Shown here: positions 32,897 to 43,780 of the stretch, in pieces
How positions within the stretch are numbered: the first letter of the stretch is position 1
How the letters are laid out: the number at the start of each line of letters is the position of its first letter
Assembly (NCBI GenBank): GCA_022009855.1
Contig: CP091727.1
Coordinates: 496,001 to 560,000, forward strand
Length of the DNA stretch: 64,000 bases
Direction: 5' to 3'
Source: Lentisphaeria bacterium
Lineage (GTDB): Bacteria > Verrucomicrobiota > Lentisphaeria > Victivallales > Victivallaceae
The notes under the pieces: generated by a model
Databases searched by the model: none
What the model was told of the DNA's origin: nothing
What the model saw: only the letters and a program-made list of their open reading frames with translations
Program-made: the position numbers and the translations under genes

Positions 32897-35354
32897 ATGG
32901 GAGTGTCAACGGATGTTCTGGAAAAACTGGATCTGGAAGTCTCTCTGAAACCATTTGCCGATCATTCCGAGGCGGGAATTCGCGCAGTCGGAAAGAAAAT
33001 TTTCTCACAGTGGCGGACCCTGATTGAGAATGCAGAAGAAATTTCGCTGATGTTCTGGGCCGCGGACGGTTCGGAAATTCTCGAATACAACGGGAAGATG
33101 GAGGATCGCTTCGAGTGGTGCAAATGGATCGGCGTCGCCAATCCGCACGGAGAATCCTCGACTTTGCCGCGCGAACAGCAGACCATACACGCTCATCCGC
33201 GGTATTATATGGAGAATCCGCCGGAGTTCACCTACGGGGATTTCAAGCGGGTGATCGATGTTCTCCGTGCTCTTTTCCGGGAGATGTACGGCAAACGGCT
33301 CCGGATGGGGGCGACCTTCGACTCCGGGCCGGAGTTCGCGGTCTCCGACTTCAAATACAGGCGTCATCCGGAGATCTGCCGCGGCTTCTGTCTCGGCGGC
33401 AAGACCTTCGTCTGCTGTTACACCACGCTGCACGCCGATGAACACCCCTACGCCGGGTTTCCGCAGGGAATTCCGGAGGGAACCACGTTCGGCACCTTCC
33501 TCGGGCGGCAGGCGCAGCGGTACCTCACCGACATGGGATTCGATTACCTCTGGCTGTCGAATGGATTCGGCTTCGGCATGGAGACCTGGGGCGCCTGCGG
33601 CGCGATCTTCGACGGGCAGAAGTTCAGCCCGGAAGAGGCGCATGTGACCAAGGAGGCGATGTTCGGCTTCTGGAACGATTTCCGGCGTGAATGCCCGAAG
33701 TTCCCGCTGGAGACGCGCGGCACCAACCTCACCACCGGAATGGATCTCTCCAGTGACGCGACGCCGACCCGCGAAATCTATCGCGAGGTGTACGACATCG
33801 AGGCGCCGGTCAATTCTCCGTGGGCGGCGTTGAACGGCGACTTCGGCATGGAGCTCGCGGGGTGGATGAGCCACATCGCCGAACTGCCGACGGGGAAAGG
33901 CTATCCCTTCCGCTACTACACGCACGACCCGTGGTTCGTCAACAGCCCCTGGCTGGACCGGTACAGCCGCAGTCCCTACGACATCTACCTGCCGCTCTCG
34001 GTGACCCGACTGCGGGCGGACGGTTCGGTGGAGGCTGCCAATGCGCTTCACCTGCTCTCCATCGACGACTCCTACGGACGGATGCCCGACCTGGTACCGG
34101 TGGAGGTTTCCGGCTATCTCTATGATGCGGAGAGCACGGCGGCGGATGCGGCGGGGCCGTTCATCTGGGTCTATCCGTTCGAAGAGTATCACAACGAGGT
34201 CTACGCGGGACGCCGCCTGGAACAGATTTTTGCCGATGACTATCTGATCCGCGGCGCGATCAACGCCGGCTTCCCGGTGAACACGGTGATTTCAAGTACG
34301 AACTTCGTGAAGGCGATCGAATCCGGCGTCGAATTCCGGGATCGGGTGCTGGTGATGTCCACCATCTTCGATATCTCGCCGGCGGTGCTTGCCGCGGCGG
34401 AGAAGCATCTCGCCGCCGGCGGGAAGATCCTCTTCTACGGTCCGGCGCGCGGCGACGCGATCGGGAAGCTGCTCGGAGTGGTTCCCGCCTCTCCGGTCGA
34501 AGGGGAGATGAAGCTCGAGGGCATCGAAGCGTTCAGCAAACTCTATGCGGTCCGCCATCTGCCGGTCTACTCCGGCGGTGCGATTGACAGCGTGGCGGAT
34601 CCGTCGGCCGGTGTGGAGGTTCTGGCGGAATATGTCAAGGGGCAGGAGCGTCGTCCCGCGGCGCTGTACCGTGCGGTCGGAAACGGCGGAATCCTTTGGA
34701 TTCGCGGCACGAATTCTTTCGAAATTCGTCCGGGCAGTTACAATCCGACGCCGTTTGCCGAAGACCAGTACTTCCACTGTGAGAGGTTGTTCCGGTATCT
34801 GCTCGGGCGGGTCGGCTACGAAATCGAGTTCCACAAGGTGGATCCGCTGCTGCCGGATGACTGCATGACGCTGCGCTGGCATGCGAACGGCCTCTATCTG
34901 GTCGCCTATTCGAAAAATACCACGGGAGATCGCTCTTTCCGCTTCCCGGATGGTGCGCCGGTCTTCAGCCGCTGCGATACCGTGCTGCGGAACAACCGGG
35001 CCTTCTACCACTGCGAACGCTCGGTCAATCAGGAGGGAGGATCTTCGTTACCGGTGACGATTCCATCATCACCTGCCGTGATGTGCCGCAGTGCTTCCCC
35101 GGCATTCAGCGTCGGATTGAGGTGACGGGGCTGAAGAATGCGACGGTGGTCTACCGTCCGGAAGAATTCGATGGAATGAGCTTCAACTTCAGCCGGGGAA
35201 AGAGCTGACGAACTCGTCGCTGTGCGCCGAGTCGGAGTATCAGGCCGAACTGGTGCGTGACGCGATCGGGCCGAAGTTCATCATCCGGAACGTCACCGGG
35301 GATCTGGTGATCTCCCGCGGCATCCGGCATGAATTCTGCGCTTCCGACCGTTGA
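32897..35354 (+). CDS. Large uncharacterised protein, possibly glycosidase-related (frame breaks)
   Basis: About 819 residues with no signal peptide. The N-terminal two-thirds contains ISLMFWAADGSEILEYNGKM, FDYLWLSNGFGFGMETWGAC and NSPWAALNGDFGMELAGW, which suggest a TIM-barrel-like sugar enzyme but do not match a family I can name. Residues around 490-540 (DRVLVMSTIFDISPAVLAAA, then LAAGGKILFYGP) resemble the GATase-like trimerisation domain of some beta-galactosidases. Breaks near 35040 and 35200 extend the C-terminus to 35354; without them it ends at 35125. It follows the ABC exporter with about 120 bases between. Confidence 0.5.
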
Positions 35355-35486
35355 GCCGCCGGGCGGCGATACGGGGGAGCCGGCAGGTGGCTTGTCTGCC
35401 TTCCGGCGATTTTGCCATCCGTCGAGGGAGCGTTGCCGGCAGCGCACATGCGTTTCAAGCGTGGCGGCTTGAACGTGGATGAGGGT

Positions 35487-36359
35487 CTAGGGGAACAGTG
35501 CTCTGATGTTTCCAAGAGCCCTGCTGAACTCACCGTGCAGCAGACTCATGCACCAGCGCAGAAACGCCGCCAGCCGATAGGAAAAGAGCGACAGGTGGTG
35601 TTTTTGGACGAAATAGCGCCGGTTGCGAATTTCCATAATTCCGAATTCATAACGGGAACCGCGTCCCGCCGGAGAGTGAAAATGATCGAACCTGGCATCC
35701 ACCAGCAGGAACAGATGATATTTCCGGCTGACGGAATAAGAAAAGTCCAGATCCTCCAGATAACTGTACCCCTGGAAAAAATTGTCGAACTGAACTGATT
35801 GCAGTATTTCGCGCTTGAGCATCATGGCACTGCTGCTCATCCAGGCCAAGGCGAGATTCTCCCGCGGATGGCGGATCACCGACTGCCAGCCGGAAGGAGC
35901 CACCTGCCCCGGGGGAGCATAGAGTCCCAGTTTCCGTGCCAGCCGGCTGTCCTTCCATCGAAAGGAACGGTTCTCTTTCTCATAATCCGTGCAGCAGAAT
36001 GCAAGCCCGCCGAATACGTGGTCCTGATTTCCCAGAATGAAATCCACCGCCTTTTCGAGTGCATCTGGATACAGCACCTGATCATCGTCGAAGAAACAGA
36101 TCCAGTCGATTTCCGGCTTCAGCAGCGCAAGTCCGCCGTTCCGCTGGGCGGCCGCGGATGGAGCCGCCGTCCAGCGCAGATAGTTGACACCAAGCGCCGG
36201 AAACTCCCGGCAGACGGCTCCGACACTCTCAGTGGACGCATCGACCACGATAACCTGATCCGGCCTGCGCGTCTGATTCTCCAGCGATTGGAGCATTCGC
36301 TGCAGCTCCCCGGGACGATCTTTCGTCGGTGTAATAAAAGCAATTTTCGGAGAATTCAT
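35487..36359 (-). CDS. Family 2 glycosyltransferase
   Basis: 290 residues, intact. GT-A fold with IAFITPTKDRPGELQRML at the N-terminus, VIVVDAST, the NGGLALLKPEIDWICFFDDD segment containing the DxD-type motif, and YLEDLDFSYSVSRKYHLFLL carrying the E-D catalytic acid region. It transfers a sugar from a nucleotide donor to a growing polysaccharide or lipid-linked chain at the membrane. It begins 12 bases after the stop of the DUF6625-like gene and is the last gene of a minus-strand surface-polysaccharide series. Confidence 0.85.
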   Translation of the reverse strand: MNSPKIAFITPTKDRPGELQRMLQSLENQTRRPDQVIVVDASTESVGAVCREFPALGVNYLRWTAAPSAAAQRNGGLALLKPEIDWICFFDDDQVLYPDALEKAVDFILGNQDHVFGGLAFCCTDYEKENRSFRWKDSRLARKLGLYAPPGQVAPSGWQSVIRHPRENLALAWMSSSAMMLKREILQSVQFDNFFQGYSYLEDLDFSYSVSRKYHLFLLVDARFDHFHSPAGRGSRYEFGIMEIRNRRYFVQKHHLSLFSYRLAAFLRWCMSLLHGEFSRALGNIRALFP

Positions 36360-36371
36360 CTTGAGATTATT

Positions 36372-37438
36372 TCAATCAACAATATCATATAATTTAGGTT
36401 CCACGATTTCTGTCGCGACAAACGAACCGCCTTCCCCACGGTATTTCAAAACAAAGTACAGGAAAATCTTTTCAAACATCGTTTGAAAAAAACCGTAAAA
36501 AGCCATGCCGTTCCACGCTCTTCTGAACACGTTGAAAAAATTTTTTTGGAGACAGTAAATACCGTAACACGATAATGACTCCACGATGTTTTATCATGTC
36601 GGTCGTATAAAAACCGGTCCTGTCAAAATAGAACTCATCCGGTACTGTTTTCCAATGAGGAAACGAGAAACAACTGCGACTTTTGTCAAATATGAAATGA
36701 TGAAGAAAAATCGCATCGGATCCCATCGTTATTCCGCCGGGGAGTAAAATGACACAACTCTTTCCCGGTTCGCCAGGCATCATGAATCAAGCGTTCATGA
36801 TAAAGTTTGACCTTTCCTGCCTTCGCGGCCCTCCAGATAAGCTGAGTATTGGATGTAAACGGACTGTCGATTTCCTCCGGCGGAACTCCTTGATTCAGTT
36901 TATCGAAATAAAATCCGGCAATCTCATCGAAATTGCAATAACGCTCAGTATTCAGCATCTCGCGCCAATCGTTCGAATCGCGAAAAAGAGAATTGCATTT
37001 CGGAATGTTCCGATAAATACAGAATGGGGAAGAACACCAATTCGGATAACAATTGATGATATCATAGCCTTGTTTGATCAATGGGGAGAGAAAAAACTGA
37101 CATTCCCCAGGACAATATCATGATCCGCATGCCCCCAATAATCATACGCCTGCAACTCTTCCCGGAAAATCTCACCGAACATCGGCCGCAAGTCGCACGG
37201 TTTATAAAAATTGCTCAATTTTACCGTTGTCCCGAGAACACGTTCCGCCCGTCTCTGCAAATCCCCCATGGAGAAGAGAACCACCTTTATGTTTTCCGGC
37301 ATGTGTGTTACGGCCAAGTCCGTCACCAGCAGGAAGTGAATCTCCGGGTTGTATTCACAACTTTTCAGGAAAAGATCAAAATGCTCCGGAATCTTTGTAA
37401 AATTATAGATAATAATACAGACAGAGTTTTTTTTTCAT
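36372..37438 (-). CDS. DUF6625-like putative glycosyltransferase (frame breaks)
   Basis: About 355 residues when frames are joined. The N-terminus MKKNSVCIIIYNFTKIPEHF requires removal of one A from an A9 run near 37430. It continues LRPMFGEIFREELQAYDYWG and HADHDIVLGN, the block that marks DUF6625 proteins, which are found in polysaccharide loci and resemble GT-A transferases with a D-x-D pair. Further breaks near 37082, 36740 and 36540. The C-terminus ends VEPKLYDIVD. It sits between a GT4 gene and a GT2 gene. Confidence 0.65.
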
Positions 37439-37577
37439 CCATCAACCTTTTTCAAATTGTTGACTCTCTCAACTGCAGCTGGATTTTGGCTTCTCCAAAT
37501 AATTTGAACCTCAACCGGTCATTGCATAATCCATAAAAGAGGCAGACTGTTCCTGTACATCAGGAAGATATGGAATT

Positions 37578-38325
37578 CTATCCTCTTTCATCGAGAATTT
37601 TTTGAATGATCCTTGATGCTTTCTGCTGAAAATGCTTCGCAGAAAAAAGTTCCGCACGCTCTTTCAATTCCGTCAGCAACTCCTTTTGCCGGACCGGGCT
37701 TTCCAGAAGAGATACTATTTTCTCAATCGCTTCCTGTTCCGTTTTGAACTGCAACTCCGGGTATGGAACAATTTCAGTCTGACCACCGGTGTCGGGAATA
37801 AACGGAATACATCCAGCTTTGACAAACTCCGCAACCGTGATGCCGAAGGACAGGTGTGTATCCGCCTATAATAACGGGCTTCCGGATTAACCCAGTCATT
37901 ATGTAAATGCAGAATCAGTTCGGCATCTGGAAAATGCCTTCGCAGATACATCGAAAAGCGCGGAGCATTTTCGATGATTACATACGACACCGGGTCGGCG
38001 TGCTTTTTCAGATCATGTACCACGTCGCGAATATATTCGGAACCGTCATATCTTTGTGTCAGTCGATTCCATATGGTCCACCCCAAACGGCGGATTTTGG
38101 AGCATATGCTGTCATTATGAATATAACGAAATTCTGTTCTCCCTGAATTCACGACTTCTTAACTGAGCTCTGGAATCAAATATGGAATAGACAATGAATT
38201 TCTGTTTTCCTGTAAGCTCATTATAAGTGAGCAGCCTTTCGACAAGATTCGGCATGGCGCCGCCTCGAGTTGCCGGCACAGGAAAGATATTATTGCAGAT
38301 AATGATTATTTTTTTTATTTGACAT
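37578..38325 (-). pseudogene. Glycosyltransferase family 4, internally deleted
   Basis: The N-terminal GT-B domain is seen as KKIIIICNNIFPVPATRGGA, then NLVERLLTYNELTGKQKF, and ELILHLHNDWVNPEARYYRR. The next residues, after a frame break near 37870, are DTHLSFGITVAEFVKAGCIP followed by DTGGQTEIV, the donor-binding end of the C-terminal domain. About 150 residues expected between these blocks (the linker and first half of domain 2) are absent, so the total of about 249 is far below the usual 350-400. It is either a deletion mutant or an assembly collapse. The start at 38325 (MSN) assumes one A too many in an A8 run. Confidence 0.6.
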
Positions 38326-38364
38326 TCACTTCGGTTGAGAGCCTTTTCTATTTCAGGACTCTTT

Positions 38365-38605
38365 AGTTTCTGAAAGAAAAAATCTTGATCCCCGTGCAAG
38401 AACAGAGGCGGCAGCATGATACGATTCTGAGAATCGCAGGAGCTCAGAGTCAGAATATCCTATCGAGATTTTCCTGTTGCATTCCTGTCCAAATTACAGA
38501 AAAAAGCCGAGATAGTCAACGGTGTCGATCCAACGCTTTCCCAGGCAACCGGAATAATGCGGGGCATTGCACCGCTCGGCAGATCCGTCTATCACAAGAA
38601 CATTA
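38365..38605 (-). pseudogene. 3' remnant of an unidentified gene cut by IS5
   Basis: Minus-strand sequence directly beside the IS5 end reads NVLVIDGSAERCNAPHYSGC, continues to DYLGFFL and a stop, then stays open as FGQECNRKISIGYSDSELLR and ends LSETKES. It is too short and broken to identify. Its position upstream of the GT4 gene suggests it was another gene of the polysaccharide series. Confidence 0.35.
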
Positions 38606-39445
38606 GGTTGTGTCGTCAATAGATTTGTGCTATATTATGCAAACGTCAAAAAAAAGGATATCGGGAAAATGGCGAATGCATACGAACGACATGATATATC
38701 GGATGAATCTTGGGCTAAAATCGAATTTTTTGCTACCGGGGCGCAAAGGGAACTTGGGGCGGCAACGCTCGCGACAACCGGCAATTTATCAATGCGGTAT
38801 TTTGGATTTTACGAACGGGGGCACCTTGGCGTGATTTGCCACCGAGTTACGGAGATTGGAAAAATACTCACCGGCGTTTTTGCCGTTGGCGTGACAAAGG
38901 AGTTTGGGAGAAATTATTGCAGGAATTGATTGACAATCCAGAATTTGAGCTGTTGATGATTGATGCAAGTCATATCAAAGTTCATGCACATGGGAGTGGT
39001 GCTCGTGGAGGCAATCAAGATATGGCCAAGACAAAAGGGGCTCAACACCAAGATACATTTGGCCGTGGATGCGCATGGTATGCCGGTCAGAATCCTTATT
39101 ACAGAAGGTACCACGGCGGATTGTAAGCAGGCTGAAGCCTTGATTGATAACATCAAAGCGAAGGTTCTTCTGGCAGACCGCGGTTATGATTCGGACGCAA
39201 TTGTCGAGAAAGCGGAAAAAGCAGGGGATGAAGGCAGTTATTCCGCCAAGAAAGAATCGCAAAACGCAACGTGAATACGACAAGGAGTTGTACAAGTTAC
39301 GGCACTTTGTCGAGAATGCATTCATGATATTAAAACGTTGGCGCGGAGTCGCAACCAGATATGCTAAAAACACTGCTTCGTTTCTTACTGCAGTACAAAT
39401 CAGGTGTATTGCAGCTTGGGTCTTTTAACTATTGACGACACGATC
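38606..39445 (+). mobile_element. IS5-family (IS427-like) insertion sequence
   Basis: 840 bases with imperfect 17-bp terminal inverted repeats (15 of 17 identical; shared core GTGTCGTCAATAG) and a TA duplication on both sides (38604-38605 and 39446-39447). Size, TA target and encoded transposase fit the IS427 group of IS5. It separates the remnant of a polysaccharide gene on its left from the AraC gene on its right. Confidence 0.88.
38669..39428 (+). CDS. IS5-family DDE transposase (frame breaks)
   Basis: About 253 residues. MANAYERHDISDESWAKIEF is the typical N-terminal start. The first catalytic Asp is in ELLMIDASHIKVHAHGSG, the second in VLLADRGYDSDAI, and the Glu region in KLRHFVENAFMILKRWRGVA. 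IS427-group elements often use one programmed frameshift, but here at least three breaks occur, which is more consistent with sequencing indels or decay. Confidence 0.85.
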
Positions 39446-39578
39446 TAGTTCGATTTTTACAGGCCGGTTGAAAAAATACAGCTGTCCGGGGTTGTGTTGT
39501 GCTGAAGTTCGAGTATAGTTACTGCCGGACGGGGGAGAGTTTCATTTCCCGCGCAACAGACAAACCCATGGAGGCAAG

Positions 39579-40322
39579 ATGGATTACTCCGGCATCACCC
39601 GGTTGCTGGAGGAGTGGATCGCCGTGCCGCCGCCGTTGACGGTGATCGCGGAGGCGGAACGCGCGGCGCTGCGTTCTGAATTCGATCCGCACATTCACGC
39701 GGGATGGGAGCTGAAATTGCTCTCATCAGGGGAGTTGTTTCTGGTTGTGCCGGGCGTTCCGCACGAAGTTACCGGCATCTGCCCGATGAGCCTGGAGACG
39801 GGGGCGGGGATGTTTACACTCCGCTTCGCGGACTGTTATCTCTTCTTCAACCGTCAGACGGATGGACGGCTCAATTTCCTGCCGGAACTTTTTGCGCTCC
39901 TGGCGCGAATTCCGGAGGATGAACCGCGTCTGCGGGAACAGCTGCTGCGCTCCTGCGTCGAGGCGATCCGCTCCCTGATTGAAAAACTCGCGGATGTGCC
40001 GGAAGCCACCGGAGACCTGTATGCGCGTTCCATCGATTATCTGCGGCGGAATTATTACCGCAGAGAGCTTGGCGTTGAGGAAGTCGCCGCTTTTGCGGGC
40101 GTCACTCCGCAGCATTTGAACCGGTTGTTCCGGCGCAACGGCGGCTTGAGCATCCGGCGGCAATTGATTGCGATCCGGCTCGAGAAGGCGCGGGAACTGC
40201 TCGAATCGGGAGAATATCTCGTCTCCGACGCCGCGCGCCTGACCGGCTGGAGCTGCCCGTTCTATTTCTGCAACTCGTTCCGGCGGCATTTTGGAGTGCC
40301 GCCGGTGACGGTGAGGAGGTGA
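39579..40322 (+). CDS. AraC-family transcriptional regulator
   Basis: 247 residues, intact. The N-terminal part (FDPHIHAGWELKLLSSGELF) resembles the cupin-type ligand domain of sugar-responsive AraC proteins. The C-terminal domain has two helix-turn-helix motifs: GVEEVAAFAGVTPQHLNRLF and YLVSDAARLTGWSCPFYFCN. The stop overlaps the leader of the MFS gene (GAGGTGAGC ATG), so it is likely co-transcribed with, and controls, that transporter. Confidence 0.85.
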   Translation: MDYSGITRLLEEWIAVPPPLTVIAEAERAALRSEFDPHIHAGWELKLLSSGELFLVVPGVPHEVTGICPMSLETGAGMFTLRFADCYLFFNRQTDGRLNFLPELFALLARIPEDEPRLREQLLRSCVEAIRSLIEKLADVPEATGDLYARSIDYLRRNYYRRELGVEEVAAFAGVTPQHLNRLFRRNGGLSIRRQLIAIRLEKARELLESGEYLVSDAARLTGWSCPFYFCNSFRRHFGVPPVTVRR

Positions 40323-40324
40323 GC

Positions 40325-41585
40325 ATGCGGGGCTGCGGCGATTACAACTACCGGAAACTGCTCTGGTTTCAGGGGTTCAATTCTGTGGCGATCGCGCTCG
40401 GAGCCAACTGGGTCGTGTCGGACATGATCCTGCTGCGGGCGGATTTCGATCTTGTGAGTTTCGGGGTGGTCAAAAGCAGCATGTTTCTGCTTCCGGCACT
40501 CTCCTACTGGGCTGCCGCCGGGGTGCTGCGGCGATGGAACCGTGACCGGCTGGTCTGTTTCTGGAGTTATCTTGCCAGAGCGGTGCTGCCGCTGGGGGAT
40601 TCCCGTGTGCGCGCTGTTGACAAGGGAACCGGGGATTCTGTTTGCCGTGTTTCTGATCGTGTTTTCCGGGGGATACACCTGTGCGATGTTCGCTAACAAC
40701 AGTCTGCTGACCATTTACAAAAGCGCGTTGCATCGGGAAGATTTCAATTGCCGCAGTTCGGTGCTTTCCGCGCTGCCGGGGCTGGTGTCATCCCTGGCGG
40801 CCCTTGCGGCAGTGGTGCTGCTCGAGCGTAGTGAGGGAGCGGATTTTTTCCGGCTGCTGCTGATTCTTCAGCTTGTCATGCTTGCGGCCGATCTGCCCGC
40901 CATGACGGCGTTGATCCGGGTACGGATTCCCGGAACAGGCGCGCCCGGAGCCGATCCGGTTGAGCGAGTGGACGCTGCCGTTTCGCGACACGGGATTCCG
41001 CCCGTTGCTCGGATTCGGGTTCCTGCATGCGGTCTGGACGGGATTGCTTTCGACTTATCTGGTGGTCTACCTTCTGAAAGTCAAGGGTTTTTCCCCGTTC
41101 TGGGTCATTTTGCTTGAGCTCGGGTTGTCGTTTGCCGTTGCGGCGGGAGCCTCTTCCGCGGGTCGTCTTGTGGACCGCTGCGGCTATGCGCCGGTCATGA
41201 TGGCCGGTGCCGGAATCATGGCCGCTGCAAGTTTCTGCTGGGTGCTTCGGCCAGCTTCGCCGGTGCTGCTGGCGCTGTTTCTGTTTCTCGTCTACAACGG
41301 CAACAACGGTTTTCTGTCGTTGACGCTGCGCAACCTCGAGGGGAACGCCGCGGCCGCATTGGCGGGTGCCGGGGAGGCGAATCATTACGTGGCGGCCTTT
41401 TCGCTGAATCAATCGCTCGGGAGTTTCTTCGGCTGCCTGTTTGCGGGAAGCCTTCTGGCTCTCATGCCGGGGGAGGGAGTGTTGAGAGTTTTCACGGTTT
41501 CTTTGCGGCGGCGTCGGTCGTGACCGTCGCAATGACCGTTTCGGCATTGCACTGGTTCAGCAAAAGGAGATGGTATGATAAATAG
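40325..41585 (+). CDS. MFS transporter coupled to AraC regulator (frame breaks)
   Basis: About 420 residues with roughly twelve hydrophobic segments. Start MRGCGDYNYRKLLWFQGFNS has GAGGAGGTGAG overlapping the araC stop. Helices such as LLSTYLVVYLLKVKGFSPFW and PVLLALFLFLVYNGNNGFLS are clear. Breaks near 40598, 40960 and 41490. The last frame (VVTVAMTVSALHWFSK) runs 22 bases into the IS110-derived repeat and stops at 41585, so the native C-terminus is probably altered by a few residues. Substrate unknown. Confidence 0.7.
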
Positions 41586-41751
41586 CTGACGTTCGCGGTT
41601 TCTGCTTGCGGCGTGTAATTTATGGCGATTAACTTACACGTATGGAAGCGGACAGGTTGCAGACTGAATATTTATTTGAGGCGCCTCTGAGAAGAGGATG
41701 ACCCCGGAAAGGAGATTAGTCAGATCTGCAAACCAGAGCGCCACCGTAGAG
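41564..41751 (+). repeat. Orphan copy of the IS110 left end (copy B)
   Basis: 188 bases matching 2155-2342 in 187 positions, in the same orientation, without the recombinase gene or any recognisable right end. The left flank is the end of an MFS gene. The right edge falls inside a NusG-like gene, which it truncates. It may be the leftover of a deleted IS110 copy or a non-autonomous element that carries only the candidate bridge RNA. Confidence 0.85.
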
Positions 41752-41975
41752 GACTGAAACATCGGTCGCAGCACCGTTTTCCTGTATGTGTATTGGCTCG
41801 CTCCCTTGTGAACGCGGTGGATTTTAATATCCGGCACCACCGGCAGATATACCGGAATGCCCCGCTCCTTCAAATAATCATGCAACCGAAACTCGTGGCG
41901 CGGCTGTGTATAAACCGGCATCCACAAAGCATGTTCCGACAAGGTGATTTGAAACGTTTTCTGCTCAAACGCCAT
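41752..41975 (-). pseudogene. NusG/RfaH-like antiterminator, truncated
   Basis: Residues 1-75 of a NusG N-terminal domain are present: ALWMPVYTQPRHEFRLHDYL, then KERGIPVYLPVVPDIKIHRV and TYRKTVLRPMF. Specialised NusG paralogues of this type (RfaH, UpxY, LoaP) usually head long polysaccharide operons and suppress termination in them. The frame is cut at 41751 by the IS110-derived repeat, so the rest of the NGN domain and the KOW domain are missing. It points toward the glycosyltransferase genes at 35487-38325 on the same strand, which it may once have controlled. Confidence 0.65.
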
Positions 41976-42667
41976 GCAGTTTTCCAGGCTTCGCCACCCC
42001 GCGAGAAACCGATCCCGCAGGCAAACTGTTTTCGACGAACGATAAGGGAATCCCTCCGGAACGGAATTCAATCGATTCCGAACCCGGCATTCCCACTCCG
42101 GCACGAACCGCTCTGAAGGCCGTCACCGGAACAGCTGCAAACTTCAGTAACCGTACGGAAATCCGCAGCCGCCTGTATTGCACTTGCCATTTCCGCAAGT
42201 GTGCAATATCGCCATCCGCATCGATGTGCGGAAAAGAACACCATGGACAGAACAGGGAGGAAAAGCGCAGGAGGTTGCCTCGGAAGATACCAATGACACG
42301 CCGGCGGTCGCCGCCGGATACTGTACAGCAGTTTTCATTGTCGTTATCCCCTCGGGTGAACCCGCACCGAAAAAACCGCCCATTTTCCGTACCCCACAAC
42401 GGAATCCAGCCAGCCCACTGAATGTGCGAGCACACCGCAAACAGCCCGGAGCCGACTTCACGGACTGCACCGCAAATCGCTCCGCCAAAACCCCGGCAGA
42501 ACGCAAAATCCGGATCCACGCCATCGCAATTCCCGGTCGAATAATTCCATCCGACCGGATTCTGCCTCTTTCTGGAGATTGCAATGTGTGCAGCACCGTC
42601 CGACGAACGGGACCGCCAGCGTGAAGATCCAATCCCCGTTTCTATTTATAGATAAGAAACAAAAATA
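41976..42667. other. Gene-free stretch upstream of the NusG-like gene
   Basis: Open frames exist on the minus strand but none has recognisable domains, a ribosome site or composition like its neighbours. On the minus strand it is the 5' region of the NusG-like gene, so it may be the promoter and leader of the former polysaccharide operon. No clear terminator or ops-like element was found by eye. Confidence 0.4.
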
Positions 42668-43747
42668 CTTGTAGAATCTCTTCAAACGTACTATATTATC
42701 AGCATGGAACTTCGAGATGCAAGAAAAATCAATTCAAAAGAATTGTATGATCGTCGAAAGCAAGCGGTTTTGCTGTTCGAAAAAAGGGCTGAAGCGTTAT
42801 GAAATCGCTCCGCTTGTCGGAGTGAGCGCCTATACAGTCGGGCAATGGATTAAGGCTTGGAAAAAAGGAGGCCAGGCCGCATTGAAGGTCGGCAATAAAG
42901 GGCGACCGCGGGGCTTTACCGAAAATTGCTTCCGCATGAAGAACGGGAAATTCGCCGTGCAATCACGGATCGTTGTCCAGATCAGCTGAAATTGCCATTC
43001 GCACTCTGGACTCGACAAGCAGTACAAACTCTGATCAAGCAGAAATATTCTGTGGATTTGAGCTTGCAGGCGATCAGCAATTATTTGAATATGTGGGGCT
43101 TTTCCCCGCAAAAGCCGATTCGGCGGGCGTATGAGCGCAACGATCAGCGAGTTCGCATCTGGTTGGAAAAAGTGTATCCGGCTATTGCAGCTCGCGCCCG
43201 ACAGGAAAAAGCGGAAATTCACTGGGGAGATGAAACCGGATTGCGCAGCGACGATGTAAAAGGAAGAGGCTATGCGCCGAAAGGAAAAACTCCGGTGCAA
43301 TATGTGAAAGCTGCTCCCGAAAAAATTGAATATGATCAGCACCGTCACAAATCGCGGATTGATGCGTTTTATGTTTTACCGTGAAACTATGACCGCACAG
43401 TTATTGATTCGATTCTTGAAACGGCTGATTCGCTCTTCTCAGAAGAAGATCTTTCTGATTCTGGATAACTTACGTGTTCATCACAGCAAACTTCTGCAAG
43501 AGTGGTTGACGGAAAACAAGGATTTTATTGAAATCTTTTATCTGCCAAGCTACAGTCCAGACCTGAATCCCGACGAATTACTGAACCGGGATTTGAAAGC
43601 GGCCCTTTCCAAAACTCCGGCGGCAAAACGGAATGGAGAGCTTGAAGAACATGCAAAATCCCATATGCGAAGCATTCAAAAACAACCGGAGAAGATCAAA
43701 GCTCTTTTTCATAAGGAGTCTGTCAAATACGCCGGATGAACTACAAG
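42668..43747 (+). mobile_element. IS630-family insertion sequence
   Basis: About 1,080 bases. The ends are inverted CTTGTAG/CTACAAG, flanked by TA on both sides (42666-42667 and 43748-43749), the normal IS630 target. Longer imperfect complementarity is not obvious, so the exact ends are moderately certain. It encodes one transposase. Confidence 0.75.
42704..43739 (+). CDS. IS630-family DDE transposase (frame breaks)
   Basis: About 345 residues. The N-terminal helix-turn-helix (YEIAPLVGVSAYTVGQWIKA) is followed by LSLQAISNYLNMWGFSPQKP. The DDE residues lie in IHWGDETGLRSDD, IFLILDNLRVHHS and YLPSYSPDLNPDELLNRDLK, the signature blocks of IS630/Tc1-like enzymes. Breaks near 42780, 42905 and 43325. 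The ATG at 42704 is 36 bases inside the element. Confidence 0.85.
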
Positions 43748-43780
43748 TATTAAACTGTGGGAGCAATATAGTACCACCAT

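Noticed and set aside
38610..39428. IS427-type programmed frameshift as sole cause of the split IS5 transposase
   Set aside because: At least three breaks are present, more than the single programmed event known for the group.
42144..42632. 162-codon minus-strand frame upstream of the NusG-like gene
   Set aside because: No domain, no ribosome site and residue composition typical of noncoding DNA; treated as leader region.
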